From Muscardinus avellanarius (taxonomy: Eukaryota; Chordata; Mammalia; Rodentia; Gliridae): a stretch of 64,000 nucleotides of DNA. How positions within the stretch are numbered: position 1 is the stretch's first letter; each line of letters starts with the position of its first letter. Below the pieces are notes generated by a model, which ran no database searches, was not told where the DNA came from, and saw only the letters and a list, made by a program, of their open reading frames with translations. Below, in pieces: positions 41,801 through 55,857 of the stretch. Location of the stretch: assembly GCA_963383645.1 (NCBI GenBank), contig OY726559.1, positions 121,990,721-122,054,720 on the forward strand. Direction: 5' to 3'. The position numbers and the translations under genes are program-made.

Positions 41801-44362
41801 GTTCAATTCCTTATATGCGTTAGTTTATCCTAGGCACAAAAGCTCGGAAAAGTGTATTACATGTCATATAAATGAGAAAGTTGTTCAATTTCAGTGTATG
41901 GGAAGAGTTTCACATAATTTTAGAATTAGGATTGCAGATAGCATTACCAGTTTTGTATCATTTAGTATAACTTCTTATATGCCTTAATTTACCCTAGGCA
42001 TAAAAACTCGGAAGAGGCTTCTCCATGGCATATATATGTCAAAGATATTCAATTTCAATATAATGCAAGAGTTTCAAATAAGTTTAGAATTAGGATTGCA
42101 GATAGCGTTAGCACTTCTATATCATTTAGTTTAACTTCTTATATGCGTTCTTTTTCCCTAGGCACAAAAGCGCGGAAAAGTGTTTTACATGTCATATATA
42201 TGTGAATGTTGTTCAATTTCAGTGTATGGCAAGAGTTTCACATAAGTTGAGATTTAGGATTGCACATTGCATTGCCAGTTCTATATCATTAATTTAACTT
42301 CCTATATGCGTTAGTTTACCCTAGGCCCAAAAGCTCGGAAAAGTGTTTTACATGTCATATATATGTGAAAGTTGTTCAATTTTAGTGTATTCCAATAGTT
42401 TCACATAAGTTTAGAATTAGGATTGCAGATAGCATTAACAGTTTTGTATCATTTAGTATAACTTCTTATATGCCTTAGTATACCCTAGGCATAAAAACTT
42501 GGAAAAGTGTTTTACATGTCATATATATGTGAAAGTGGTTCAGTTTCAGTGTATGGCAAGAGTTTCACATAAGTTGAGAATTAGGATTGCACATTGCATT
42601 ACCAGTTCTATATCATTTAGTTTAACTTCCTATATGCGTTACTTTACCCTAGGCACAAAAGCTCGGAAAAGTGTTTTACATGTCATATATATGTGAAAGT
42701 TGTTCAATTTCAGTGTATTGCAAGAGTTTCACATAAGTTTAGAATTAGGATTTCAGATAGCGTTAGCACTTCTATATCATTTAGTATAACTTTTTATTCC
42801 CTTAGTTTACCATAGGCATAATAACTCGGAAAAGTGTTCTACATGTCATATATATGAGAAAGTTGTTCAATTTAAGTGTATGGCAAGAGTTTCACATAAG
42901 TTTAGAATTAGGATTGCAGTTAGCGTTAGTACTTCTATATCATTTAGTTTAACTTCTAATATGCGTTAGTTTACCCTAGGCATAAAAACTCGGAAAACTG
43001 TTCTACATGTCATTTATATGTGAAACTTGTTCAATTTCAGTGTATGGGAAGAGTTTCACATTAATTTAGAATTAGGATTGCAGATAACATTAGCACTTCT
43101 ATATCATTTAGTTTAACTACTTATATGCGTTAGTTTACCCTAGGCACAAAAGCTCGGAAAAGTGTTTTACATGTCATATATATGAATGTTGTTCAATTTG
43201 AGTGTATGGCAAGAGTTTTACATAAGTTTAGAATTAGGATTGCAGATAGCGTTAGCACTTCTATATCATTTAGTTTAACTTCTTATATGGGTTCATTTAC
43301 CCTAGGCAGAAAAGCTCGGAAAAGTGTTTTACCTGTCATATATGTGTGAATGTTGTTCAATTTCAGTGTATGGGAAGAGTTTCACATAAGTTTAGGATTA
43401 GGATTGCAGATAGCGTTAGCACTTCTATATCATTTAGTTTAACTACTTATATGCGTTAGTTTACCCTAGGCACAAAAGCTCGGAAAAGTGTTTTACATGT
43501 CATATACATGTGGAAGTTATTCAAATATCAGTGTATGGGAAGAATTTCACATAAGTTTAGGATTAGGATTGCAGATAGCATTAGCACTTCTATAACATTT
43601 AGTTTAACTTCTTATATGCGTTAGTTTACCCTAGGCATAAAAACTCGTAAAGTGTTCTACATGTCATTTATATGTGAAAGTTGTTCAATTTCAGTGTATG
43701 GGAAAAGTTTCACATAAGTTTAGAATAGGGTTGCAGATAGTGTTACCAGTTCTTTATCATTTAGTTTAACTTCTTAGATGCGTTAGATTACCCTAGGCAT
43801 AAATACTCGGAAAAGTGTTTTACATGTCATATACATGTGGAAGTTATTCAAATATCAGTGTATGGGAAGAATTTCACATAAGTTTAGGATTAGGATTGCA
43901 GATAGCATTAGCACTTCTATAACATTTAGTTCAATTCCTTATATGCGTTAGTTTATCCTAGGCACAAAAGCTCGGAAAAGTGTATTACATGTCATATAAA
44001 TGAGAAAGTTGTTCAATTTCAGTGTATGGGAAGAGTTTCACATAATTTTAGAATTAGGATTGCAGATAGCATTACCAGTTTTGTATCATTTAGTATAACT
44101 TCTTATATGCCTTAATTTACCCTAGGCATAAAAACTCGGAAGAGGCTTCTCCATGGCATATATATATCAAAGATATTCAATTTCAATATAATGCAAGAGT
44201 TTCAAATAAGTTTAGAATTAGGATTGCAGATAGCGTTAGCACTTCTATATCATTTAGTTTAACTTCTTATATGCGTTCTTTTTCCCTAGGCACAAAAGCG
44301 CGGAAAAGTGTTTTACATGTCATATATATGTGAATGTTGTTCAATTTCAGTGTATGGCAAGA
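35851..44362. repeat. Four tandem copies of a 2,128-bp higher-order unit
   Basis: The marker sequence AAACTTGGAAAAGTG recurs near 36,112, 38,240, 40,368 and 42,496 at exact 2,128-bp steps, which is 13 monomers of about 163.7 bp. Unit limits judged by where homology begins and ends are about 35,851-37,978, 37,979-40,106, 40,107-42,234 and 42,235-44,362. Copies look almost identical: I noticed only a C-to-T change at 39,390 in unit 2 and ATATATATATC in place of ATATATATGTC near 44,157 in unit 4. The marker monomer itself is shared with the 8.4-kb HOR, so the two systems have a common source but independent amplification. Confidence 0.92.
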
Positions 44363-46860
44363 ATTTTACATAAGTTTAGAATTAGGATTTAAGATAACGT
44401 TAGCACTTCTATATCATTTAGTTTAACTACTTATATGTGTTATTTTACCCTAGGCACAAAACCTCGGAAAACTGTTTTACATGTCATATATATGTGAAAG
44501 TTGTTCAATTTCAGTGTATGGGAAGAGTTTCACATAAGTTTAGAATTAGGGTTGCAGATAGCGTTACCAGTTCTATATCATTTAAATTAACTTCTTAGAT
44601 GCGTTAGTTTACCCTAGGCATAAAAACTCGGAAAAGGGTTCTCTATGTCATATATATGTCAAAGATGTTCAATTTCAATATAATTCAAGAGATTCAAATA
44701 AGTTTAGAATTAGGATTGCAGATAGCATTTGCACTTCTATATCATTTAGTTTAACTTCTTATATGCGTTCTTTTTCCCTAGGCACAAAAGCGCGGAAAAG
44801 TGTTTTACATGTCATATATATGTGAATGTTGTTCAATTTCAGTGTATGGCAAGAATTTTACATAAGTTTAGAATTAGGATTTAAGATAACGTTAGCACTT
44901 CTATATCATTTAGTTTAACTACTTATATGTGTTATTTTGCCCTAGGCACAAAACCTCGGAAAACTGTTTTACATGTCATATATATGTGAAAGTTGTTCAA
45001 TTTCAGTGTATGGGAAGAGTTTCACATAAGTTTAGAATTAGGGTTGCAGATAGCGTTACCAGTTCTATATCATTTAATTTAACTTCTTAGATGCGTTAGT
45101 TTACCCTAGGCATAATAATTCAAAAAAGGGTTCTCTATGTCATATATATGTCAAAGATGTTCAATTTCAATATAATGCAAGAGTTTCAAATAAGTTTAGA
45201 ATTAGGATTGCAGATAGCATGACCCGTTTTGTATCATTTAGTATAAATTCTTATATGCCTTAGGTTATCATAGGCATATAACCTCGGAGAAGTGTTCTAC
45301 ATGTCATTTATATGTGAAAGTTGTTCAATTTCAGTGTAGAGGAAGAGTTTCACATAAATTTAGAATAAGGATTGCAGATAGCGTTAGCACTTTTATATCA
45401 TTTAGTTTAACTTCTTATATGGGTTACTTTACCATAGGCACAAAAGCTCGGCAAAGTGTTTTACATGTCATATATATGTGAAAGTTGTTCAATTTCAGTG
45501 TATGGGAAGAGTTTCACATAAATTTAGAATTAGGATGGCAGATAGCAATAGCAATTTTATATCTTTTAGTTTAACTACTTATATGCGTTAGTTTACCATA
45601 GGCACAAAACCTCAGAAAAGTGTTTTACATGTCATTTATATGTGAATGTTGTTCAATTTCAGTGTATGGGAAGAGTTTCACATAAATTTAGAATTAGGAT
45701 GAAGATAGCACTAGTACTTTTATATCATTTAGTTTAACTACTTATATGCGTTAGTTTACCCTAGGCACAAAAGCTCGCAAAAGTGTTTTACAAGTCATTT
45801 ATATGTGAATGTTGTTCAATTTCAGTGTATGGCAAGAGTTTCACATAAGTTTAGAATTAGGATTGCAGATAGCGTTAGCACTTCTATAACATTTAGTTCA
45901 ATTCCTTATATGTGTTAGTTTACCCTAGGCACAAAAGCTTGGAAAACTGTTTTACATGTCATATATGTGTGAATATTGCTCAATTTCAGTGTATGGGAAG
46001 AGTTTCACATAAGTTTAGAATTAGGATTGCAGATAGCGTTAGCACTTTTATATCATTTAGTTTAACTTCTTATATGGGTTACTTTACCCTAGGCACAAAA
46101 GCTCGGAAAAGTGTTTTACATGTCATATATGTGTGAAAGTTGTTCAATTTCAGTGTATGGGAAGAGTTTCACATAAGTTTAGGATTAGGATTGCAGGTAG
46201 TGTTAGCACATCTATATTATTTAGTTTAACTACTTGTATGCGTTAGTTTACCCTAGGCACAAAAGCTCAGAAAAGTGTTGTACATGTCATATATATGTGA
46301 AAGTTTCAATTTCAGTGTGTTGCAAGAGTTTCATATAAGTTTAGAATTAGGATTTCAAATAGCGTTAGCATTTCTATATCATTTAGTTTAACTACTTATA
46401 TGCGTTAGTTTACCCTAGGCACAAAAGCTCGAAAAACTGTTTTACATGTCATATATATGTGAAAGTTGTTCAATTTCAGTGTATGGGAAGAGTTTCACAT
46501 AAGTTTAGAATTAGGATTGCAGATAGCGTTAGCACTTCTAAAACATTTAGTTCAATTCCTTATATGTGTTAGTTTACCCTAGCCACAAAAGCTAGGAAAA
46601 GTGTTTTACATATCATATATATGTGACAGTTGTTCAATTTCATTGTATGGGAAGAGTTTCACATAAATTTAGAATTAGGATTGCAGATAGCATTAGCACT
46701 TCTATATCATTTAGTTTAACTACTTATATGCGTTAGTTTACCTTAGGCACAAAAGCTCAGAAAAGTGTTTTACATGTCATTTATATGTGAATGTTGTTCA
46801 ATTTCAGTGTATGGCAAGAGTTTCACATAAGTTTAGAATTAGGATTGCAGATAGCATTAC
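44363..46860. repeat. Superblock 1 tail (about 2.5 kb satellite)
   Basis: About 15 satellite monomers following the fourth 2,128-bp unit. The same sequence recurs 9,005 bp later (53,368-55,857). It includes the distinctive monomer with GCATGACCCGTTTTG near 45,217 and repeated GGATTTAAGATAACGTTAG monomers. The short lead-in at about 46,866-46,983 matches 35,733-35,850, so each superblock starts with the same lead-in. Confidence 0.88.
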
Positions 46861-46983
46861 CACTTCTATTTCATTTAGTTTAACTACTTATATGCGTTAG
46901 TTTACCATAGTCACAAAAGCTCGGAAAAGTGTTTCACATGTCATATATATGTGAATGTTGTTCAATTTCAGTGTATGGCAAGA

Positions 46984-49900
46984 GTTTCACATAAGTTGAG
47001 ATTTAGGATTGCACATTGCATTGCCAGTTCTATATCATTAATTTAACTTCCTATATGCGTTAGTTTACCCTAGGCCCAAAAGCTCGGAAAAGTGTTTTAC
47101 ATGTCATATATATGTGAAAGTTGTTCAATTTTAGTGTATTCCAATAGTTTCACATAAGTTTAGAATTAGGATTGCAGATAGCATTAACAGTTTTGTATCA
47201 TTTAGTATAACTTCTTATATGCCTTAGTATACCCTAGGCATAAAAACTTGGAAAAGTGTTTTACATGTCATATATATGTGAAAGTGGTTCAGTTTCAGTG
47301 TATGGCAAGAGTTTCACATAAGTTGAGAATTAGGATTGCACATTGCATTACCAGTTCTATATCATTTAGTTTAACTTCCTATATGCGTTACTTTACCCTA
47401 GGCACAAAAGCTCGGAAAAGTGTTTTACATGTCATATATATGTGAAAGTTGTTCAATTTCAGTGTATTGCAAGAGTTTCACATAAGTTTAGAATTAGGAT
47501 TTCAGATAGCGTTAGCACTTCTATATCATTTAGTATAACTTTTTATTCCCTTAGTTTACCATAGGCATAATAACTCGGAAAAGTGTTCTACATGTCATAT
47601 ATATGAGAAAGTTGTTCAATTTAAGTGTATGGCAAGAGTTTCACATAAGTTTAGAATTAGGATTGCAGTTAGCGTTAGTACTTCTATATCATTTAGTTTA
47701 ACTTCTAATATGCGTTAGTTTACCCTAGGCATAAAAACTCGGAAAACTGTTCTACATGTCATTTATATGTGAAACTTGTTCAATTTCAGTGTATGGGAAG
47801 AGTTTCACATTAATTTAGAATTAGGATTGCAGATAACATTAGCACTTCTATATCATTTAGTTTAACTACTTATATGCGTTAGTTTACCCTAGGCACAAAA
47901 GCTCGGAAAAGTGTTTTACATGTCATATATATGAATGTTGTTCAATTTGAGTGTATGGCAAGAGTTTTACATAAGTTTAGAATTAGGATTGCAGATAGCG
48001 TTAGCACTTCTATATCATTTAGTTTAACTTCTTATATGGGTTCATTTACCCTAGGCAGAAAAGCTCGGAAAAGTGTTTTACCTGTCATATATGTGTGAAT
48101 GTTGTTCAATTTCAGTGTATGGGAAGAGTTTCACATAAGTTTAGGATTAGGATTGCAGATAGCGTTAGCACTTCTATATCATTTAGTTTAACTACTTATA
48201 TGCGTTAGTTTACCCTAGGCACAAAAGCTCGGAAAAGTGTTTTACATGTCATATACATGTGGAAGTTATTCAAATATCAGTGTATGGGAAGAATTTCACA
48301 TAAGTTTAGGATTAGGATTGCAGATAGCATTAGCACTTCTATAACATTTAGTTTAACTTCTTATATGCGTTAGTTTACCCTAGGCATAAAAACTCGTAAA
48401 GTGTTCTACATGTCATTTATATGTGAAAGTTGTTCAATTTCAGTGTATGGGAAAAGTTTCACATAAGTTTAGAATAGGGTTGCAGATAGTGTTACCAGTT
48501 CTTTATCATTTAGTTTAACTTCTTAGATGCGTTAGATTACCCTAGGCATAAATACTCGGAAAAGTGTTTTACATGTCATATACATGTGGAAGTTATTCAA
48601 ATATCAGTGTATGGGAAGAATTTCACATAAGTTTAGGATTAGGATTGCAGATAGCATTAGCACTTCTATAACATTTAGTTCAATTCCTTATATGCGTTAG
48701 TTTATCCTAGGCACAAAAGCTCGGAAAAGTGTATTACATGTCATATAAATGAGAAAGTTGTTCAATTTCAGTGTATGGGAAGAGTTTCACATAATTTTAG
48801 AATTAGGATTGCAGATAGCATTACCAGTTTTGTATCATTTAGTATAACTTCTTATATGCCTTAATTTACCCTAGGCATAAAAACTCGGAAGAGGCTTCTC
48901 CATGGCATATATATGTCAAAGATATTCAATTTCAATATAATGCAAGAGTTTCAAATAAGTTTAGAATTAGGATTGCAGATAGCGTTAGCACTTCTATATC
49001 ATTTAGTTTAACTTCTTATATGCGTTCTTTTTCCCTAGGCACAAAAGCGCGGAAAAGTGTTTTACATGTCATATATATGTGAATGTTGTTCAATTTCAGT
49101 GTATGGCAAGAGTTTCACATAAGTTGAGATTTAGGATTGCACATTGCATTGCCAGTTCTATATCATTAATTTAACTTCCTATATGCGTTAGTTTACCCTA
49201 GGCCCAAAAGCTCGGAAAAGTGTTTTACATGTCATATATATGTGAAAGTTGTTCAATTTTAGTGTATTCCAATAGTTTCACATAAGTTTAGAATTAGGAT
49301 TGCAGATAGCATTAACAGTTTTGTATCATTTAGTATAACTTCTTATATGCCTTAGTATACCCTAGGCATAAAAACTTGGAAAAGTGTTTTACATGTCATA
49401 TATATGTGAAAGTGGTTCAGTTTCAGTGTATGGCAAGAGTTTCACATAAGTTGAGAATTAGGATTGCACATTGCATTACCAGTTCTATATCATTTAGTTT
49501 AACTTCCTATATGCGTTACTTTACCCTAGGCACAAAAGCTCGGAAAAGTGTTTTACATGTCATATATATGTGAAAGTTGTTCAATTTCAGTGTATTGCAA
49601 GAGTTTCACATAAGTTTAGAATTAGGATTTCAGATAGCGTTAGCACTTCTATATCATTTAGTATAACTTTTTATTCCCTTAGTTTACCATAGGCATAATA
49701 ACTCGGAAAAGTGTTCTACATGTCATATATATGAGAAAGTTGTTCAATTTAAGTGTATGGCAAGAGTTTCACATAAGTTTAGAATTAGGATTGCAGTTAG
49801 CGTTAGTACTTCTATATCATTTAGTTTAACTTCTAATATGCGTTAGTTTACCCTAGGCATAAAAACTCGGAAAACTGTTCTACATGTCATTTATATGTGA

Positions 49901-52900
49901 AACTTGTTCAATTTCAGTGTATGGGAAGAGTTTCACATTAATTTAGAATTAGGATTGCAGATAACATTAGCACTTCTATATCATTTAGTTTAACTACTTA
50001 TATGCGTTAGTTTACCCTAGGCACAAAAGCTCGGAAAAGTGTTTTACATGTCATATATATGAATGTTGTTCAATTTGAGTGTATGGCAAGAGTTTTACAT
50101 AAGTTTAGAATTAGGATTGCAGATAGCGTTAGCACTTCTATATCATTTAGTTTAACTTCTTATATGGGTTCATTTACCCTAGGCAGAAAAGCTCGGAAAA
50201 GTGTTTTACCTGTCATATATGTGTGAATGTTGTTCAATTTCAGTGTATGGGAAGAGTTTCACATAAGTTTAGGATTAGGATTGCAGATAGCGTTAGCACT
50301 TCTATATCATTTAGTTTAACTACTTATATGCGTTAGTTTACCCTAGGCACAAAAGCTCGGAAAAGTGTTTTACATGTCATATACATGTGGAAGTTATTCA
50401 AATATCAGTGTATGGGAAGAATTTCACATAAGTTTAGGATTAGGATTGCAGATAGCATTAGCACTTCTATAACATTTAGTTTAACTTCTTATATGCGTTA
50501 GTTTACCCTAGGCATAAAAACTCGTAAAGTGTTCTACATGTCATTTATATGTGAAAGTTGTTCAATTTCAGTGTATGGGAAAAGTTTCACATAAGTTTAG
50601 AATAGGGTTGCAGATAGTGTTACCAGTTCTTTATCATTTAGTTTAACTTCTTAGATGCGTTAGATTACCCTAGGCATAAATACTCGGAAAAGTGTTTTAC
50701 ATGTCATATACATGTGGAAGTTATTCAAATATCAGTGTATGGGAAGAATTTCACATAAGTTTAGGATTAGGATTGCAGATAGCATTAGCACTTCTATAAC
50801 ATTTAGTTCAATTCCTTATATGCGTTAGTTTATCCTAGGCACAAAAGCTCGGAAAAGTGTATTACATGTCATATAAATGAGAAAGTTGTTCAATTTCAGT
50901 GTATGGGAAGAGTTTCACATAATTTTAGAATTAGGATTGCAGATAGCATTACCAGTTTTGTATCATTTAGTATAACTTCTTATATGCCTTAATTTACCCT
51001 AGGCATAAAAACTCGGAAGAGGCTTCTCCATGGCATATATATGTCAAAGATATTCAATTTCAATATAATGCAAGAGTTTCAAATAAGTTTAGAATTAGGA
51101 TTGCAGATAGCGTTAGCACTTCTATATCATTTAGTTTAACTTCTTATATGCGTTCTTTTTCCCTAGGCACAAAAGCGCGGAAAAGTGTTTTACATGTCAT
51201 ATATATGTGAATGTTGTTCAATTTCAGTGTATGGCAAGAGTTTCACATAAGTTGAGATTTAGGATTGCACATTGCATTGCCAGTTCTATATCATTAATTT
51301 AACTTCCTATATGCGTTAGTTTACCCTAGGCCCAAAAGCTCGGAAAAGTGTTTTACATGTCATATATATGTGAAAGTTGTTCAATTTTAGTGTATTCCAA
51401 TAGTTTCACATAAGTTTAGAATTAGGATTGCAGATAGCATTAACAGTTTTGTATCATTTAGTATAACTTCTTATATGCCTTAGTATACCCTAGGCATAAA
51501 AACTTGGAAAAGTGTTTTACATGTCATATATATGTGAAAGTGGTTCAGTTTCAGTGTATGGCAAGAGTTTCACATAAGTTGAGAATTAGGATTGCACATT
51601 GCATTACCAGTTCTATATCATTTAGTTTAACTTCCTATATGCGTTACTTTACCCTAGGCACAAAAGCTCGGAAAAGTGTTTTACATGTCATATATATGTG
51701 AAAGTTGTTCAATTTCAGTGTATTGCAAGAGTTTCACATAAGTTTAGAATTAGGATTTCAGATAGCGTTAGCACTTCTATATCATTTAGTATAACTTTTT
51801 ATTCCCTTAGTTTACCATAGGCATAATAACTCGGAAAAGTGTTCTACATGTCATATATATGAGAAAGTTGTTCAATTTAAGTGTATGGCAAGAGTTTCAC
51901 ATAAGTTTAGAATTAGGATTGCAGTTAGCGTTAGTACTTCTATATCATTTAGTTTAACTTCTAATATGCGTTAGTTTACCCTAGGCATAAAAACTCGGAA
52001 AACTGTTCTACATGTCATTTATATGTGAAACTTGTTCAATTTCAGTGTATGGGAAGAGTTTCACATTAATTTAGAATTAGGATTGCAGATAACATTAGCA
52101 CTTCTATATCATTTAGTTTAACTACTTATATGCGTTAGTTTACCCTAGGCACAAAAGCTCGGAAAAGTGTTTTACATGTCATATATATGAATGTTGTTCA
52201 ATTTGAGTGTATGGCAAGAGTTTTACATAAGTTTAGAATTAGGATTGCAGATAGCGTTAGCACTTCTATATCATTTAGTTTAACTTCTTATATGGGTTCA
52301 TTTACCCTAGGCAGAAAAGCTCGGAAAAGTGTTTTACCTGTCATATATGTGTGAATGTTGTTCAATTTCAGTGTATGGGAAGAGTTTCACATAAGTTTAG
52401 GATTAGGATTGCAGATAGCGTTAGCACTTCTATATCATTTAGTTTAACTACTTATATGCGTTAGTTTACCCTAGGCACAAAAGCTCGGAAAAGTGTTTTA
52501 CATGTCATATACATGTGGAAGTTATTCAAATATCAGTGTATGGGAAGAATTTCACATAAGTTTAGGATTAGGATTGCAGATAGCATTAGCACTTCTATAA
52601 CATTTAGTTTAACTTCTTATATGCGTTAGTTTACCCTAGGCATAAAAACTCGTAAAGTGTTCTACATGTCATTTATATGTGAAAGTTGTTCAATTTCAGT
52701 GTATGGGAAAAGTTTCACATAAGTTTAGAATAGGGTTGCAGATAGTGTTACCAGTTCTTTATCATTTAGTTTAACTTCTTAGATGCGTTAGATTACCCTA
52801 GGCATAAATACTCGGAAAAGTGTTTTACATGTCATATACATGTGGAAGTTATTCAAATATCAGTGTATGGGAAGAATTTCACATAAGTTTAGGATTAGGA

Positions 52901-53367
52901 TTGCAGATAGCATTAGCACTTCTATAACATTTAGTTCAATTCCTTATATGCGTTAGTTTATCCTAGGCACAAAAGCTCGGAAAAGTGTATTACATGTCAT
53001 ATAAATGAGAAAGTTGTTCAATTTCAGTGTATGGGAAGAGTTTCACATAATTTTAGAATTAGGATTGCAGATAGCATTACCAGTTTTGTATCATTTAGTA
53101 TAACTTCTTATATGCCTTAATTTACCCTAGGCATAAAAACTCGGAAGAGGCTTCTCCATGGCATATATATATCAAAGATATTCAATTTCAATATAATGCA
53201 AGAGTTTCAAATAAGTTTAGAATTAGGATTGCAGATAGCGTTAGCACTTCTATATCATTTAGTTTAACTTCTTATATGCGTTCTTTTTCCCTAGGCACAA
53301 AAGCGCGGAAAAGTGTTTTACATGTCATATATATGTGAATGTTGTTCAATTTCAGTGTATGGCAAGA
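46984..53367. repeat. Three tandem copies of the 2,128-bp higher-order unit (superblock 2)
   Basis: Units at about 46,984-49,111, 49,112-51,239 and 51,240-53,367, marked by AAACTTGGAAAAGTG near 47,245, 49,373 and 51,501. They match the units of superblock 1. The last unit carries the same ATATATATATC change (near 53,162) as the last unit of superblock 1, exactly 9,005 bp away, so the duplication copied a block including the end of the run. Superblock 2 differs from superblock 1 by having one unit fewer. Confidence 0.92.
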
Positions 53368-55857
53368 ATTTTACATAAGTTTAGAATTAGGATTTAAGAT
53401 AACGTTAGCACTTCTATATCATTTAGTTTAACTACTTATATGTGTTATTTTACCCTAGGCACAAAACCTCGGAAAACTGTTTTACATGTCATATATATGT
53501 GAAAGTTGTTCAATTTCAGTGTATGGGAAGAGTTTCACATAAGTTTAGAATTAGGGTTGCAGATAGCGTTACCAGTTCTATATCATTTAAATTAACTTCT
53601 TAGATGCGTTAGTTTACCCTAGGCATAAAAACTCGGAAAAGGGTTCTCTATGTCATATATATGTCAAAGATGTTCAATTTCAATATAATTCAAGAGATTC
53701 AAATAAGTTTAGAATTAGGATTGCAGATAGCATTTGCACTTCTATATCATTTAGTTTAACTTCTTATATGCGTTCTTTTTCCCTAGGCACAAAAGCGCGG
53801 AAAAGTGTTTTACATGTCATATATATGTGAATGTTGTTCAATTTCAGTGTATGGCAAGAATTTTACATAAGTTTAGAATTAGGATTTAAGATAACGTTAG
53901 CACTTCTATATCATTTAGTTTAACTACTTATATGTGTTATTTTGCCCTAGGCACAAAACCTCGGAAAACTGTTTTACATGTCATATATATGTGAAAGTTG
54001 TTCAATTTCAGTGTATGGGAAGAGTTTCACATAAGTTTAGAATTAGGGTTGCAGATAGCGTTACCAGTTCTATATCATTTAATTTAACTTCTTAGATGCG
54101 TTAGTTTACCCTAGGCATAATAATTCAAAAAAGGGTTCTCTATGTCATATATATGTCAAAGATGTTCAATTTCAATATAATGCAAGAGTTTCAAATAAGT
54201 TTAGAATTAGGATTGCAGATAGCATGACCCGTTTTGTATCATTTAGTATAAATTCTTATATGCCTTAGGTTATCATAGGCATATAACCTCGGAGAAGTGT
54301 TCTACATGTCATTTATATGTGAAAGTTGTTCAATTTCAGTGTAGAGGAAGAGTTTCACATAAATTTAGAATAAGGATTGCAGATAGCGTTAGCACTTTTA
54401 TATCATTTAGTTTAACTTCTTATATGGGTTACTTTACCATAGGCACAAAAGCTCGGCAAAGTGTTTTACATGTCATATATATGTGAAAGTTGTTCAATTT
54501 CAGTGTATGGGAAGAGTTTCACATAAATTTAGAATTAGGATGGCAGATAGCAATAGCAATTTTATATCTTTTAGTTTAACTACTTATATGCGTTAGTTTA
54601 CCATAGGCACAAAACCTCAGAAAAGTGTTTTACATGTCATTTATATGTGAATGTTGTTCAATTTCAGTGTATGGGAAGAGTTTCACATAAATTTAGAATT
54701 AGGATGAAGATAGCACTAGTACTTTTATATCATTTAGTTTAACTACTTATATGCGTTAGTTTACCCTAGGCACAAAAGCTCGCAAAAGTGTTTTACAAGT
54801 CATTTATATGTGAATGTTGTTCAATTTCAGTGTATGGCAAGAGTTTCACATAAGTTTAGAATTAGGATTGCAGATAGCGTTAGCACTTCTATAACATTTA
54901 GTTCAATTCCTTATATGTGTTAGTTTACCCTAGGCACAAAAGCTTGGAAAACTGTTTTACATGTCATATATGTGTGAATATTGCTCAATTTCAGTGTATG
55001 GGAAGAGTTTCACATAAGTTTAGAATTAGGATTGCAGATAGCGTTAGCACTTTTATATCATTTAGTTTAACTTCTTATATGGGTTACTTTACCCTAGGCA
55101 CAAAAGCTCGGAAAAGTGTTTTACATGTCATATATGTGTGAAAGTTGTTCAATTTCAGTGTATGGGAAGAGTTTCACATAAGTTTAGGATTAGGATTGCA
55201 GGTAGTGTTAGCACATCTATATTATTTAGTTTAACTACTTGTATGCGTTAGTTTACCCTAGGCACAAAAGCTCAGAAAAGTGTTGTACATGTCATATATA
55301 TGTGAAAGTTTCAATTTCAGTGTGTTGCAAGAGTTTCATATAAGTTTAGAATTAGGATTTCAAATAGCGTTAGCATTTCTATATCATTTAGTTTAACTAC
55401 TTATATGCGTTAGTTTACCCTAGGCACAAAAGCTCGAAAAACTGTTTTACATGTCATATATATGTGAAAGTTGTTCAATTTCAGTGTATGGGAAGAGTTT
55501 CACATAAGTTTAGAATTAGGATTGCAGATAGCGTTAGCACTTCTAAAACATTTAGTTCAATTCCTTATATGTGTTAGTTTACCCTAGCCACAAAAGCTAG
55601 GAAAAGTGTTTTACATATCATATATATGTGACAGTTGTTCAATTTCATTGTATGGGAAGAGTTTCACATAAATTTAGAATTAGGATTGCAGATAGCATTA
55701 GCACTTCTATATCATTTAGTTTAACTACTTATATGCGTTAGTTTACCTTAGGCACAAAAGCTCAGAAAAGTGTTTTACATGTCATTTATATGTGAATGTT
55801 GTTCAATTTCAGTGTATGGCAAGAGTTTCACATAAGTTTAGAATTAGGATTGCAGAT
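53368..55857. repeat. Superblock 2 tail (about 2.5 kb satellite)
   Basis: This matches 44,363-46,852 at a constant offset of 9,005 bp, including GCATGACCCGTTTTG near 54,222. At about 55,857 it departs from superblock 1: superblock 1 continues GATAGCATTACCACTTC into the next lead-in, while here the sequence continues GATAGCGTTAGAACTTTT into a block B fragment. This is the end of the young array. Confidence 0.88.
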
